DNA of 64,000 bases. Source: Lactarius indigo (lineage: Eukaryota; Basidiomycota; Agaricomycetes; Russulales; Russulaceae). Where the stretch lies: contig JAFKAC010000023.1 in NCBI GenBank assembly GCA_025766275.1, forward strand, positions 620,001 through 684,000. The letters run 5' to 3'. How positions within the stretch are numbered: position 1 is the first letter of the stretch; every line of letters begins with the position of its first letter. The notes under the pieces are model-generated. The model had not been told where the DNA came from and did no database searches. It saw only the letters and a list, made by a program, of their open reading frames with translations. Both the position numbers and the translations under genes were made by a program. Positions 33,155 through 42,853 of the stretch are shown piece after piece.

Positions 33155-33758
33155 TGTTGATAAGTGACCCTTGCGCACTTAGCGGCTCGTACGGACCGGA
33201 CTTGCAGCATGGACTGCTTTAGATTAGATATACAGGACCTGTAGATTAGATACTGTTTTGATCTGTACAATCTATTACTTATCATTGCGTCACCTATGAC
33301 ATCACACGGACTCCTCTGGACTTGTCATTGTACTACGTCTTTGTTCTTCCTTTAGATATATCTTTATTGTTGTGATGTCATTATGATATCATCTTAGTCT
33401 GGACCCTTCTTGTTCTATACGCCTTGTTCTCCATATGCACACTCCTTTGTCCTATTATAGAACAATGCGCTCCTTGTATTCTGTGACTTGTAGTTACTTC
33501 CCTTGTACTAATGTCACGCCTCTGTACAGTATAAGTAGACTGCCTGTACACCCTGGTCCACATCAGTTCTCTCACTGCTGTGTGCCAGGTATGTCTTCTC
33601 CTCTGTAATACCATCATCAGTTCTCTCACTGCTGTGTGCCAGACACTTCTTGCTTCCACTGCTTGACTTCCTGTTTGCTGCTTCCAGCCACCCAGCCTAT
33701 CTCACCACAGTCTCCTTTGTTCACTGTGAGTATGCTACCTTTGTGTGCTGTTCATCAG
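33155..33758 (+). repeat. Copia-A 3' LTR (604 bp)
   Basis: TGTTGATAAG...TGTTCATCA, preceded by a purine tract (ACGGGGAGA). It contains two tandem copies of a roughly 45-bp unit with the phrase ATCAGTTCTCTCACTG near 33564 and 33615. The solo LTRs of the family have one and three copies. Confidence 0.85.
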
Positions 33759-33761
33759 AGT

Positions 33762-34480
33762 GTAACGTTACAGTAGGAACGTTCAGCTCGGCTTGAGCAA
33801 GTCTGGTCTTTCTATGTCAATGAGCAAGGATTCAGCTGATAATGGCAAGGTTTAAGTGGTTAACAAGGATCTCAGAGTATGACACAATACTCAAGATGTG
33901 AGAGGAGTTCAGGGGTTCAAGAGGTTCGACAGTTCAGCAGAGAGTTACCCCAAGGGAATGGGAAAACAATGTATACTGTGATGGTAAAGAAGTCGAGTCT
34001 AAGGATACAAGCTACCTAGGGCCACGACTTATATAGAAAAAGGTTTGTTTGTGCGGAACAAACAAATGACGCAATCCGCAGTAAGCGTGAGAAGTAACAC
34101 AGCAATCCGCAGCAAGCATGAGAAGGAAGTACAGCAATCTGCAGCAGGCACGGGAAAAAGAAGAAAGTGTGCACAGCTATCCGCAGTAAGTGTGAGAAGA
34201 AGCAAGGATATAAAAGGCAAGTGAGACATGTCTCAAAGTTAAAAATAGAAATGAGACACCTGCCATAAAAGGGTGCATTTAGCCCAAGTATAGTAGTAAT
34301 AAAGACTTATAAGGACAATGAGTGTCTCATTGTCTCACTTTGCACTAGGAGAGAATCTTAAGGCTCCTAGTGCGCAGCAAGTCTGAAAAAGGGAAAGCCA
34401 AGAAAGGAAAGACTTTCCCGCGAACGCAAGTGTAAGTAAGAAATTAAGGTAAAGTTGAAAACAAGTCCAGTCCATAACAA
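33762..34480. repeat. LTR-like sequence of unknown family, right border uncertain
   Basis: It begins TGTAACGTTACA, has four tandem units of about 38 bp (each with a GCAATCCGCAG-like core, 34067-34200), then GATATAAAAGG as a TATA-like box at about 34207. This is the arrangement of an LTR promoter. I found no partner LTR and no clear target duplication. Confidence 0.35.
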
Positions 34481-34746
34481 GGAGGGCCACCTGAAGCTGC
34501 AGAAGAGCCTAGATTAAAGTGCACATGTCTGGCACTAGCAACTGATATCTGAGCAGCTGTGGATGAAACTAACACAATATGAGTGTATGGATACCATCAA
34601 AACAATGAGCACATACCATCAAGCTGAAAAGACATCTCCAAAGCACCACCAGGAAGCTCCCGCTGTTTGACCTGGCTCTTCTTGGTCTTTGGCCTTTTTG
34701 GAGTCCTCTTGGGTGTTGAAGGGGCCCTCTTCCTAGATCCAGCCAT
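34425..34746 (-). CDS. Possible small two-exon gene, basic N-terminus
   Basis: On the minus strand an ATG at 34744-34746 opens MAGSRKRAPSTPKRTPKRPK, very rich in Lys, Arg and Pro and resembling a nuclear localisation signal. A GTATGT donor near 34610 and an acceptor CAG near 34556 would join it to an open stretch with SVASARHVHFNLGSSAASGG, ending at TAA near 34445. The product would be roughly 80-90 residues. I do not recognise the family. The area is full of repeats, so this could be the first exons of a decayed element gene. The model rests only on splice signals and composition. Confidence 0.25.
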
Positions 34747-35150
34747 AGTAGACGTAGCCAAGAGTAGTACAAAAAAAAATAAAAGAAGCAAGCTGAAGTA
34801 GATCAGCTGAGATCAGGCAGAGATGAGGAGAGATGAGACTGTAGCAGACAGCAGGAGCCAAGACGAGAGCGTGGGAATGCACATCGTACATGCGGTGGCT
34901 GCAAAAATTCCTTGCCCTTGCATTGCGCAACTTGTGTTTGTGCTCATGAGCACCACTGGCACGGGTTTACGACCCACCCTCTCTCTTGGCCACAAAGTAA
35001 GTGCTTCTTTTTTTTTTGCCTGGCTCACTGACTTGCCCACATGCGCCCTCGCAGGTAACAAGGCAGCGGCAGGACCTGCCCTGCGATAGCCACGCCCTGA
35101 ACCCCCAAGCCCCCAAGGCAGCCACGGCGATGGTGCCAGCCCTGGGGTGC
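34747..35150. other. Spacer within the repeat region, no gene seen
   Basis: Short open frames on both strands overlap each other. None shows a family motif. Confidence 0.35.
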
Positions 35151-35525
35151 GACGACCGCGACCACAACCACAACCACAACTACAACCACGACCACGACTA
35201 CAACCACGACCACAACCGCAACTGCGACCACAACCACCACCGCGACCACCACCACCACTGCGGCAACTGCGATGACCATCGCAACAACCACGACAACAAC
35301 CGCGACCACGACCACCACCGCGGCGACCGCGATTACCACCACGGCAACCACAACCACCACCGCAGCAACCGTGACGACCATCGCGATGACCGTGATGACA
35401 ACAACAACAACAACGACCACCGCAGCAACCGCGACCACCACCGTGACCACTACGACCACCACTGCAGCGACCACAACCACCACCGCGACCACCACTGCCA
35501 CTGCGGCGATGATGGCGATGCCTTC
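35151..35525. repeat. Low-complexity (CCACNA)n-type region
   Basis: About 370 bp of CAC/CGC/ACC-rich triplet-like repeats read in all frames on both strands (His/Asn/Asp, Thr/Ala, Val/Ala or Gly/Cys runs). Long open frames here arise from the composition. Confidence 0.85.
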
Positions 35526-35739
35526 GATTCAGCTGCACCCGGGCAGTAGATAGAAAAAAAAAAAGTATTCTCTATACTATGTAGTCTACAGCAATACACA
35601 TCTTTTATTTTATTTTTGTCAGAGTTTGCACAAGGTCATCTGAGGAGATGCCAAAAAAGAGGACTTACCCACTTTTCTTCTGAGAGCCCCAGCAGACACT
35701 GGACACGCATGTTGAGCAAATATATTCCATTTTTGGCCA

Positions 35740-35976
35740 GCTCGTTCCTGGCTCAGCCAGGCAGAATCCATTCTTGCCCACTCATGCGTACTCACGAGCT
35801 GGGCGAGCCCTGCCTAATCTGGTCATTCCTAATCGAGCCTGGCTCAGCCCAGCTCAGCCAGCTTGCGAGCCGAGCTGAGCCAATTTTGGTCCTGAGCCAA
35901 TGTGTCAGCTTGGCTTGGCTCAAAACAGCTCAGCTTGGCTGGCTCAGCTGATTTGAGCTGAGCCACAGCAACACTA
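35740..35976. repeat. GAGCTGAGCC-type repeats ending in a transposon-like terminus
   Basis: Many direct and inverted copies of CTCAGC/GAGCTGAGCC occur in about 230 bp and end in ACAGCAACACTA at 35965-35976. This looks like the subterminal repeats and outer end of a hAT-type element facing right. The matching left end was not found. Confidence 0.4.
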
Positions 35977-36013
35977 GCTGCCCCAACAACCCTGGACCCA
36001 CACCGAAACTTGT

Positions 36014-37536
36014 TTAGCTGGTAAATACACTTTCTACACAGTCATCGAGGTCGTAGTCAAGGTCTCCTTCAGCATCTAAGTCAAGCAAATCATAAAGCTC
36101 CATTTCATCTTCCAAACTACCTGTTGCACTTCTCTGAAAAAATGTCATCCAAGTGTCTGAAGAAAAGTCAAAAAGATCAGCTATTTTTCGCTTCTCTGTA
36201 CTGTCAGTCATGTTTTTAGCACTGGCCACTGCACTGTCACGACCACCCATGTCGCTTTGAGTGTTTTCCTCAAGCATTGTGATATACTTTTGGGTGAGCG
36301 TACAAAGTGACTAGGTTGAATGGGGGGACAGGGGGAGGATCTGTTGCTTGAACCGACAGCAGATGAGAAGCTGGAGACTCTGAGTCAGATATTGGTGTGG
36401 GTGTTGTGGAACACATTCCTGTTGGGTGAGCCATGCTGAATGTGACCACGTTGGAGAATTGGGTAGCTGGGTTTTCTGCCAATGTGCCAAAAAGACATTT
36501 TCGGAGGTGGCGCTTCCCCTCCTTCTCAAAGTGTTCGTCACGGATATGCATCTTACATTCGGCCAAACTGACAACATGCTGATTACTGAGGCATGTGTGG
36601 TGTTTGGTGAGAATTAAACTGAATGTGCTGAAAAGACATTCACAAGAAGCAGAATTGGGACAGATTGATAGAATGTGGGTGGCAAGCCGGATTAAGGGAG
36701 TTGATGGCTCTCCAGAAATAGTTATGTCCACATATACATCGAGAGGGTTAGGACTTGCTCCCTGGGTGGAATATCGTAAACAAGAACCGAGTAAAAACAA
36801 AAAGACCATACCTTGCTAGTGGCCGATGCTTTCAAATGCTGGCATACACCCAGCATTGTTGAATAAAAATCCGAGGAACTCAGGTAGTGCTGTATCTCCT
36901 CATAGAGTTCATCAGGACAGTGATCACTTGGATAAAAGCATGTCCAAAGGTTGGATAGAAGGGTATGAATTGCACCTAAGCTGATCAGCCATGCATCTCG
37001 TTTAAATGGATTGATTTTGAGGAAGGGGTTGAGAATCATGGAGGCGACAAAAACTTTTTGATCAGATGCCTCCCACCTCTTTTCAATGCTCTCTAAAAGT
37101 GCCTTTTGAACACCTGTGTCTTCAACATCAGTGAGCCTGGAATACTGCATTGCCAGGGATGCAAATGTCATGAGCACTTCATCAAGATGGCAGTGTGACG
37201 ACTGGGTGATGTTTGTAGCAACAGCAAGTGGGGAAAGGTGGTGTTTAATACTGACAAGAAAAAACTGATTTAGTTCTAAGCCAGTAGCCAATATACGAAA
37301 CATGAACTTACCAAGCCAAGGCCATCCAGAACAGTGGGTTTTTTTATAATGGCAACCATCTTCTGAGCTTTTTCTTGTGCAGCACGATCGTTCAGTGGAA
37401 CAATCTGTTGTTCTTCTGGGGACTTCTGAGCATCATCGACAATGATAAATTTGAGTGTGTTTTGGAGGTCAAGGAGATGGCGATATGCAAGGTAGTAAGC
37501 TGTCCAATGGGTTGGAACAGGCCGAATGACGGAAAG
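36014..37536 (-). pseudogene. hAT transposase, C-terminal part
   Basis: On the minus strand the reading starts at the Gypsy-B border with SVIRPVPTHWTAYYLAYRHL and continues through KALLESIEKRWEASDQKVFV and ILNPFLKINPFKRDAW (37303-36722). After a short intron or break comes the hAT dimerisation signature LATHILSICPNSASCECLFS (36809-36270), then an acidic tail to 36014. hAT transposases cut and paste DNA. The frame changes between the three pieces (near 37300, 36800 and 36275), which could be introns or frameshifts. The N-terminal half lies on the other side of Gypsy-B, at 45436-45890. The split by Gypsy-B makes the gene non-functional. Confidence 0.8.
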
Positions 37537-38078
37537 TGTAACGTCGCCACGACGTTAGCCCGACTTGAGCTCTAAGGGTGGTAACAACTTAGCAATGTAT
37601 CGATACGTCGACTTGAAGACACGGAGGTCCAAGCTTCTGTCCTGGTGAATACACGGAGGTACACCGGCAGATCCTTCTTATGTGGCTCACGAACGAAGTC
37701 AGAGTTGCTCTGAGTTTTGAAGAGAAATAGAGAGATGGAGAGGAAGGAGAAAAGAGAAACAAGTGGCGATTCAAGAAGACCAAGATGGCGTATCTTGGTC
37801 TTCGCAAGACAGCTTAAATACAAATCAAGCAGGCTTTCAAGCGCTGCTATGAGTCACCGTAATGTAGCATCCAACGTATCGCGTATGTAGCTCAATCCTA
37901 GTACTACTACTACCAGTATTAGTGGCGTCAGTCATCAGTCAGCTATCGTACCGTATCACCTATCGCACTACCGTATCACCGTGGTTAAGTCCGCAACTAA
38001 TCTACCTTACCGCCGTAGTTGCAACCGGTACAGTAAGGGTCCCCAAACCATATAGTCCACATGACTCGGAACGTAACA
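37537..38078 (-). repeat. Gypsy-B 3' LTR (542 bp)
   Basis: Minus-strand TGTTAC...GTTACA, with the same TATA box and 12-bp hairpin as Gypsy-A. The purine tract lies beside it at 38080-38090 (minus-strand AGAGGGGGTG). Confidence 0.95.
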
Positions 38079-38107
38079 TCACCCCCTCTTCAGCGTGAGA
38101 CCCCGAC

Positions 38108-41100
38108 TCACCGAAAGTCCCTCGCCGGCCAATCGCGCTGCTCGTCGGCGATGCGTTCGAGTGCAGTAGCGCGCTCCAGCCTGTAGATGGAGTCTTGTCT
38201 GTCGCTTTGCGCGCATGCGATCATGTCCCGCAGCTGCGCCACCCTCGCCCGGAGACACTCCAACTCAAAGCTAGCCGCGCGGTAGCGCGTGACTTCTGCC
38301 GTGAGCGTCTCGTTGTTGATGCGGTTGAGGGCGCGGTCCGTGATGCGGTCCGTGGCGAAGATGACAAGATCTTCGTGGGGGTACGTGGGGCGCAGCGCGG
38401 CGTTGACATGAGGTTCGGCGTAGAGGGGCTTACCATACAAGTGAGGGGAGCCCGGTATGACTCCCAGTATAAGGGGGTCCGCCCCTCCGATGATCTGGAT
38501 GTGGGAAGCGTCCCTCTCTACTCCGTCGGGGCCGGTGATGGGGTATGGAATGTGATGGGGTCGTCTATTTGCCCGGAACCCCTCAGGCGCAATAACGTGC
38601 GCGGGGTCGTCAGCGGCGGTGAAGGGGCGGTGCTCGGCGGCGCCCGGTACACGCACACATCCTCGGTACATGGCGGACCCGTCGGAGTTGACGAGCCAGG
38701 GTGTGATGCGGGGATTAGTAGGGTCGCTTTTCGTTCGAAGAAAGGCGTGGTGTGCCGGGTAGTAATCGTCGTCGTCATGGCCAGCCTCAGCAGCCTCCAT
38801 CGCTGCCGCCGCTCGCGCATCTCTCTCAGTCGGGCCGCTGCTGAGTCCAACTGTTCCTTCTGCCACTCCGCCGCTACCCTCCTCCAACCGTCCAACTCGT
38901 ACTCCAGGAGAGCTTGAACGCTCGTCGTTGCTCGGGAAAACTCCGCGAACGCCGACGAGGTCGTCACTTGGAGGGATGGCAGCGATGGGTTCGCGCTCCC
39001 CATGTTCGTCTCGGAAGACGTGGACGACGGCGGATTCGTCGTCGGGCTGTTGCGTGGGGTCTGGAAACCGGGCAAGGACGTTTGCCCATTCTTGTGCGGT
39101 GATGCGGCCCTCTGGTTGGCCGACAGGTGTGTACGGGGTGATTTGGGTGTTGGGAATCTCGGTTTCGTCATCTTCAGCGAGGAGGGCCCGCGCGTCTTCG
39201 GCAAGGGAGTCGAGGAGGATCGCTTGGGTGACATGTCGCAGAGGAGAAGTGGGCATGAGAGTGGAGGTGATAGAGCGAAGAAAAAGGGGATGACTCTCCT
39301 GAACATGGGCCGAGCCCCTTTTAACTGTTGCTTCGCGCGCTTGTGCTTCCTGATAGAGACGGAGCGCTTCCGGTGCAAAGACGTCATCTTCGTTGACCCA
39401 CTGATTCTCCGAGTCTGGGTACCCTTTCCATTTGACGAGATACTGAAGTCGCCTTCTTCTGCCGAAACGCCGAGAGTCTAGAATGGCCTCGACTTCGTAT
39501 TCTTCTTCGCCATCAATCAGCTCGGGCGGTGGTCGTGTGAAGTTTTCGCCATGAAGGGGGGTTTGTTTGTATGGTGTGAGAAGATCGATGTGGAACACTG
39601 GGTGGATGCTCCACTGGACCGGAAGTTCTAATCGATAATTATAGGGGGACATCACCTGTGTTACCCGGAATGGCCCGTGGCGTCGCGCCGCTAATTTCGC
39701 TGTGGGTTGATTGGTTCGGAGATGTTTGCCCTCTAACCACACAAGGTCTCCTGTTTGGAACTTGGGCGTATCTTTGTTGTGGACCCACGCCTCTTGCGCT
39801 CGTTTCATGAGACGTTGGGCGTCTTTTCTAGCCTCTTTTAGCTGCATTAGTCTCCTCGTGACTTGAGGAAGAGGGGATGGCTTATCGGTCCAATCCGCTT
39901 GCGGATCGTATCCCATCAGAAGCTGGAACGGCGACTGTTTCGTGTGTTCATGTGGCCAGTTGTTGTGCGCAAATTCGGCGATTGGTAGATAAGTGGCCCA
40001 GTTATCTTGTCGCTCATTCACCCAAAAGCGCAGATACTGTTCCAGCCATTGATTGGTCCGTTCGGACTGCCCGTCGGTGCGTGGGTGGTATGCCATCGAT
40101 ATGTTTTGCTGGATGCCCAGGACCCGACATACTTCTCTAGTGAACTTTGATGCAAATCGCGGGTCTCTGTCACTAATACACTTGCGCGGTAGCCCGAAGC
40201 GTTTGAATACATGAGTGACATACAGGGCTGCTGTCTCTTCCGCTGTTATCTCTTCTCGACATGGAATAAAGATGGAGGCCTTGCTACAGTCGTGATCCGT
40301 AACGGTCAGTATACTGTCGTACCCTTGTGACGGTGGGAGCTTGGTAATGAAGTCCATAGCTATGGTTTGGAAGGGCATGGCATCCAATACTGGCGTAATA
40401 GGATGTAGCGCCGCTCGTATGGGCCTCGTGTTTACTTTGTTTCTTTGGCATTCTGCGCAGCCTTGCACGTATTCGTATACGTCCTTTCGCAGCCTTGGCC
40501 ACCAATAATGCCGTTCTAAGATTCGCTGCGTTCTCGCCACTCCAGGGTGGCCGTGTATTGGTAAGTCTTGGTGGTCATGTATTAGCACGCGGTACGTCGA
40601 GGCAGGTCCGGTTACTACAAACCTGCCATCCTTATACCATTCCCCTTCTATCTTCTTGAGGCGATGGGAGTCTACCCACATCTTGATCACCTCGTTGTCT
40701 TGTTGATGACGCGGTTGCAGCAGGTTTGGGTTTGCGGCAAAGGTTCGTGCGACGTTGAGAGTTCTTACAAAGACTTCGGGGGGTAGGACGACGACTTCGC
40801 TGTTGTCGCCTCCTCCTTGGTCGTAGTCTGGCCGTCTTGATAGTGCGTCTGCTCTGCCGTTGCTCTTTCCTTTGATGTGGTGAATCTCAAAGTCGTACTC
40901 GGAAAGTTCAAGCACCTCCCTTGCGACTCGCCTGCTGATTTTCTGCGGGGATTTCCAATATTGTAGGTTGAGGTGATCTGAATATATCTTGATTTTGTGC
41001 GGAGCCCCTGCAAGCAACAGTCTCCAGTTTCGCAATGCCTTGACTATTGCGAGCAGCTCTAAGTCGTAAATGTCGTAGTTTCGTTCTGCTTCCGAGAGTG

Positions 41101-42853
41101 TGGCCGAGTAGTAGCCTATAGGGTGTCGCTTCCGATCAGATTTTTGTTGTAGCAATACGGCTCCCACCGCGTATCCGGAAGTGTCTACTTCTAACTCAAA
41201 TGGGTCTTGGAGGACCGGATGTGCCAGCACCGGTTCTTCAGTTACAAGGCGTTTGAGGGTGTTGAATGCCTTGTCTTCTTCTTCGGTCCATCGCCATTCT
41301 TCATCTTTTCGCGTCAGTTTGGTGAGTGGTTTGGCGTGGGTTGCAAATCCGCGGATAAAGAGTCTGTAAAAGTTGCAAAAACCAAGGAACGATCGGACGT
41401 CCTTGACTTTCGTTGGCGTTGGCCAGTCTTTGATACCTTGAACTTTTACAGGGTCCATTCGGGTCACCCCCCTTTCAAGGATTACCCCCAGGTAATCCAT
41501 CCGCGGCTGGTGGAACAGGCATTTCTCGAGTTTGAAGTAGAGATCGTGTTCGCGGGCAACGCTCAACACGTCGCGCACCGCTTCAATATGGGCTGTCAGG
41601 TCGTGGTCAAAATGAGTGGTGATGCCAATGTCATCCATGTAAACACGTATCGTAGTGCCTAGACGCTCGTGCTTCGCGATCGTGTCGCGGTAGATGTGGT
41701 TCATCATCGCCTGAAAGGTGGCCGGGGAGTTGGTGAGGCCAAAGAACATGACCGTGGGTTCAAAAAGGCCAAATTTGGTCTTGAATGCCGCTTTCTCCTG
41801 GTCGCCATCGCGAATGCGAATGTTGTTGTAGCCCCAGCGGATGTCAAGCTTTGTATAGATATGCGCGTTGCTGAGGTCGAGAATGAGGTCTTGTATTAGC
41901 GGCAGCGGGTACTGATTTCGAATGGTGTGTGAATTGATGACCCGATAGTCCTGCACTGGGCGTAGTTTCCCATCCTTCTTTTTGATGAAGAAGAAGGATG
42001 AGGCGTACGGGGAAATAGAAGGGCGCAGATAACCCTGTTTTAGTTTCTCGTCAAGGAACTCCTTCAACTCGCCTTCCTCCTTTTGTGTCATGGGGTATAT
42101 CTTACAGTCGATTGCCATTGGTGCCGATGGTTTGAAGTCGATGGCGTGGTCCCAGGGTCGTGATGGGGGGAAGCGATGTGAGGCCTGCTCACTGAATAAC
42201 GTGCTGAATTCTGCATATACCGGTGGCAGCACGGCTGCCGTTTGTTGTTGTTTTGCTGATATAGCCAACTCTGTCGAAGTGGTGGCTCGTGCGAAGGTCT
42301 CGTCTTCTTCTAGTTCCTGGACGATCGCTTCCTTCTCTATTGTGATTAAAGCCTGTACGGCGGGTGCGATGAGTAGTTCTTCGGTAGTAGCCAAGACTAC
42401 CGGTTGCATGTCTGGATGCATGGTTGCGGTTGCCCAACTAATCGTGGGCTCGAAGGCGCTCAGCCATGGATAGCCTAGCACCATGTCTTCGCTGCCGAGG
42501 TCGGTGACCAGAAAGGTCATTTTTTTGATCTGTCCACGTGTTTTCACTTCTAGGTTAACATAATGAGTGATTAACCCAGCTTTGTTTTCCGTGTTGTCTA
42601 TGTTCCATATTTTGCGAGGCACTTCTAGGGGCCGTATTGGGACTCCTGCCCGGGCCGCCATTCCTGGTTTGATGAAGTTGTCGGTGGCTCCAGAGTCCAC
42701 CAGCGCGTTGGTTTCAGTCGTTTGGTAATTCGTTCGGACAGTCACTGGAATTCGTAGAGATCGATAGCGCGTTGTCACAATTACAGAATTACATTGTAGA
42801 GCCCTCACCCAGACTGACGGGTTCAGGCACCCTGAAAACCCTCTTTCCCCCAC
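38108..42853 (-). CDS. pol: Gypsy-B Pol polyprotein, intact
   Basis: The 1581-residue open frame has no internal stop. Domains in order: aspartic protease (LVDSGATDNFI, 51-61), reverse transcriptase (SSFFFIKKKDGKLRPVQDYR about 288-307, YMDDIG about 405-410), RNase H (LEVDTSGYAVGAVLL, about 552-566), integrase zinc finger (HGHPGVART to CAECQRNK), catalytic core with AMDF, SDRDPRF and DGQSERTNQW, a GPFRVTQV-type C-terminal integrase domain, chromodomain (about 1113-1165, YLVKWKGYPDSENQWV), then an extension of about 400 residues ending LERIADEQRDWPARDFR. It is expressed as a Gag-Pol fusion through minus-1 frameshifting at 42835-42841. The chromodomain would steer integration to particular chromatin. 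The extension has no domain I know. Confidence 0.92.
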   Translation of the reverse strand: MGERGFSGCLNPSVWVRALQCNSVIVTTRYRSLRIPVTVRTNYQTTETNALVDSGATDNFIKPGMAARAGVPIRPLEVPRKIWNIDNTENKAGLITHYVNLEVKTRGQIKKMTFLVTDLGSEDMVLGYPWLSAFEPTISWATATMHPDMQPVVLATTEELLIAPAVQALITIEKEAIVQELEEDETFARATTSTELAISAKQQQTAAVLPPVYAEFSTLFSEQASHRFPPSRPWDHAIDFKPSAPMAIDCKIYPMTQKEEGELKEFLDEKLKQGYLRPSISPYASSFFFIKKKDGKLRPVQDYRVINSHTIRNQYPLPLIQDLILDLSNAHIYTKLDIRWGYNNIRIRDGDQEKAAFKTKFGLFEPTVMFFGLTNSPATFQAMMNHIYRDTIAKHERLGTTIRVYMDDIGITTHFDHDLTAHIEAVRDVLSVAREHDLYFKLEKCLFHQPRMDYLGVILERGVTRMDPVKVQGIKDWPTPTKVKDVRSFLGFCNFYRLFIRGFATHAKPLTKLTRKDEEWRWTEEEDKAFNTLKRLVTEEPVLAHPVLQDPFELEVDTSGYAVGAVLLQQKSDRKRHPIGYYSATLSEAERNYDIYDLELLAIVKALRNWRLLLAGAPHKIKIYSDHLNLQYWKSPQKISRRVAREVLELSEYDFEIHHIKGKSNGRADALSRRPDYDQGGGDNSEVVVLPPEVFVRTLNVARTFAANPNLLQPRHQQDNEVIKMWVDSHRLKKIEGEWYKDGRFVVTGPASTYRVLIHDHQDLPIHGHPGVARTQRILERHYWWPRLRKDVYEYVQGCAECQRNKVNTRPIRAALHPITPVLDAMPFQTIAMDFITKLPPSQGYDSILTVTDHDCSKASIFIPCREEITAEETAALYVTHVFKRFGLPRKCISDRDPRFASKFTREVCRVLGIQQNISMAYHPRTDGQSERTNQWLEQYLRFWVNERQDNWATYLPIAEFAHNNWPHEHTKQSPFQLLMGYDPQADWTDKPSPLPQVTRRLMQLKEARKDAQRLMKRAQEAWVHNKDTPKFQTGDLVWLEGKHLRTNQPTAKLAARRHGPFRVTQVMSPYNYRLELPVQWSIHPVFHIDLLTPYKQTPLHGENFTRPPPELIDGEEEYEVEAILDSRRFGRRRRLQYLVKWKGYPDSENQWVNEDDVFAPEALRLYQEAQAREATVKRGSAHVQESHPLFLRSITSTLMPTSPLRHVTQAILLDSLAEDARALLAEDDETEIPNTQITPYTPVGQPEGRITAQEWANVLARFPDPTQQPDDESAVVHVFRDEHGEREPIAAIPPSDDLVGVRGVFPSNDERSSSPGVRVGRLEEGSGGVAEGTVGLSSGPTERDARAAAAMEAAEAGHDDDDYYPAHHAFLRTKSDPTNPRITPWLVNSDGSAMYRGCVRVPGAAEHRPFTAADDPAHVIAPEGFRANRRPHHIPYPITGPDGVERDASHIQIIGGADPLILGVIPGSPHLYGKPLYAEPHVNAALRPTYPHEDLVIFATDRITDRALNRINNETLTAEVTRYRAASFELECLRARVAQLRDMIACAQSDRQDSIYRLERATALERIADEQRDWPARDFR

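Larger units (their letters stand above)
30218..33758 (+). mobile_element. Copia-A: 5'-truncated Ty1/Copia retrotransposon
   Basis: It keeps the polyprotein from the gag-pre-integrase motif onward and its 3' LTR. The 5' LTR, gag and protease are missing; the Gypsy-A 3' LTR lies at the cut. Two solo LTRs of the same family occur at 47160-47725 and 55969-56625. Confidence 0.88.

Noticed and set aside
34813..35538. Long open frames of Gly/Cys, Val/Ala or His/Asn runs on both strands
   Set aside because: They arise from the triplet-like low-complexity repeat at 35151-35525, which is open in several frames at once. No domain supports any of them.
38195..39481. Plus-strand open frames opposite Gypsy-B pol (38195-38917, 39002-39481)
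   Set aside because: They are antisense to the conserved Pol extension, overlap other frames, and mirror the codon bias of pol.
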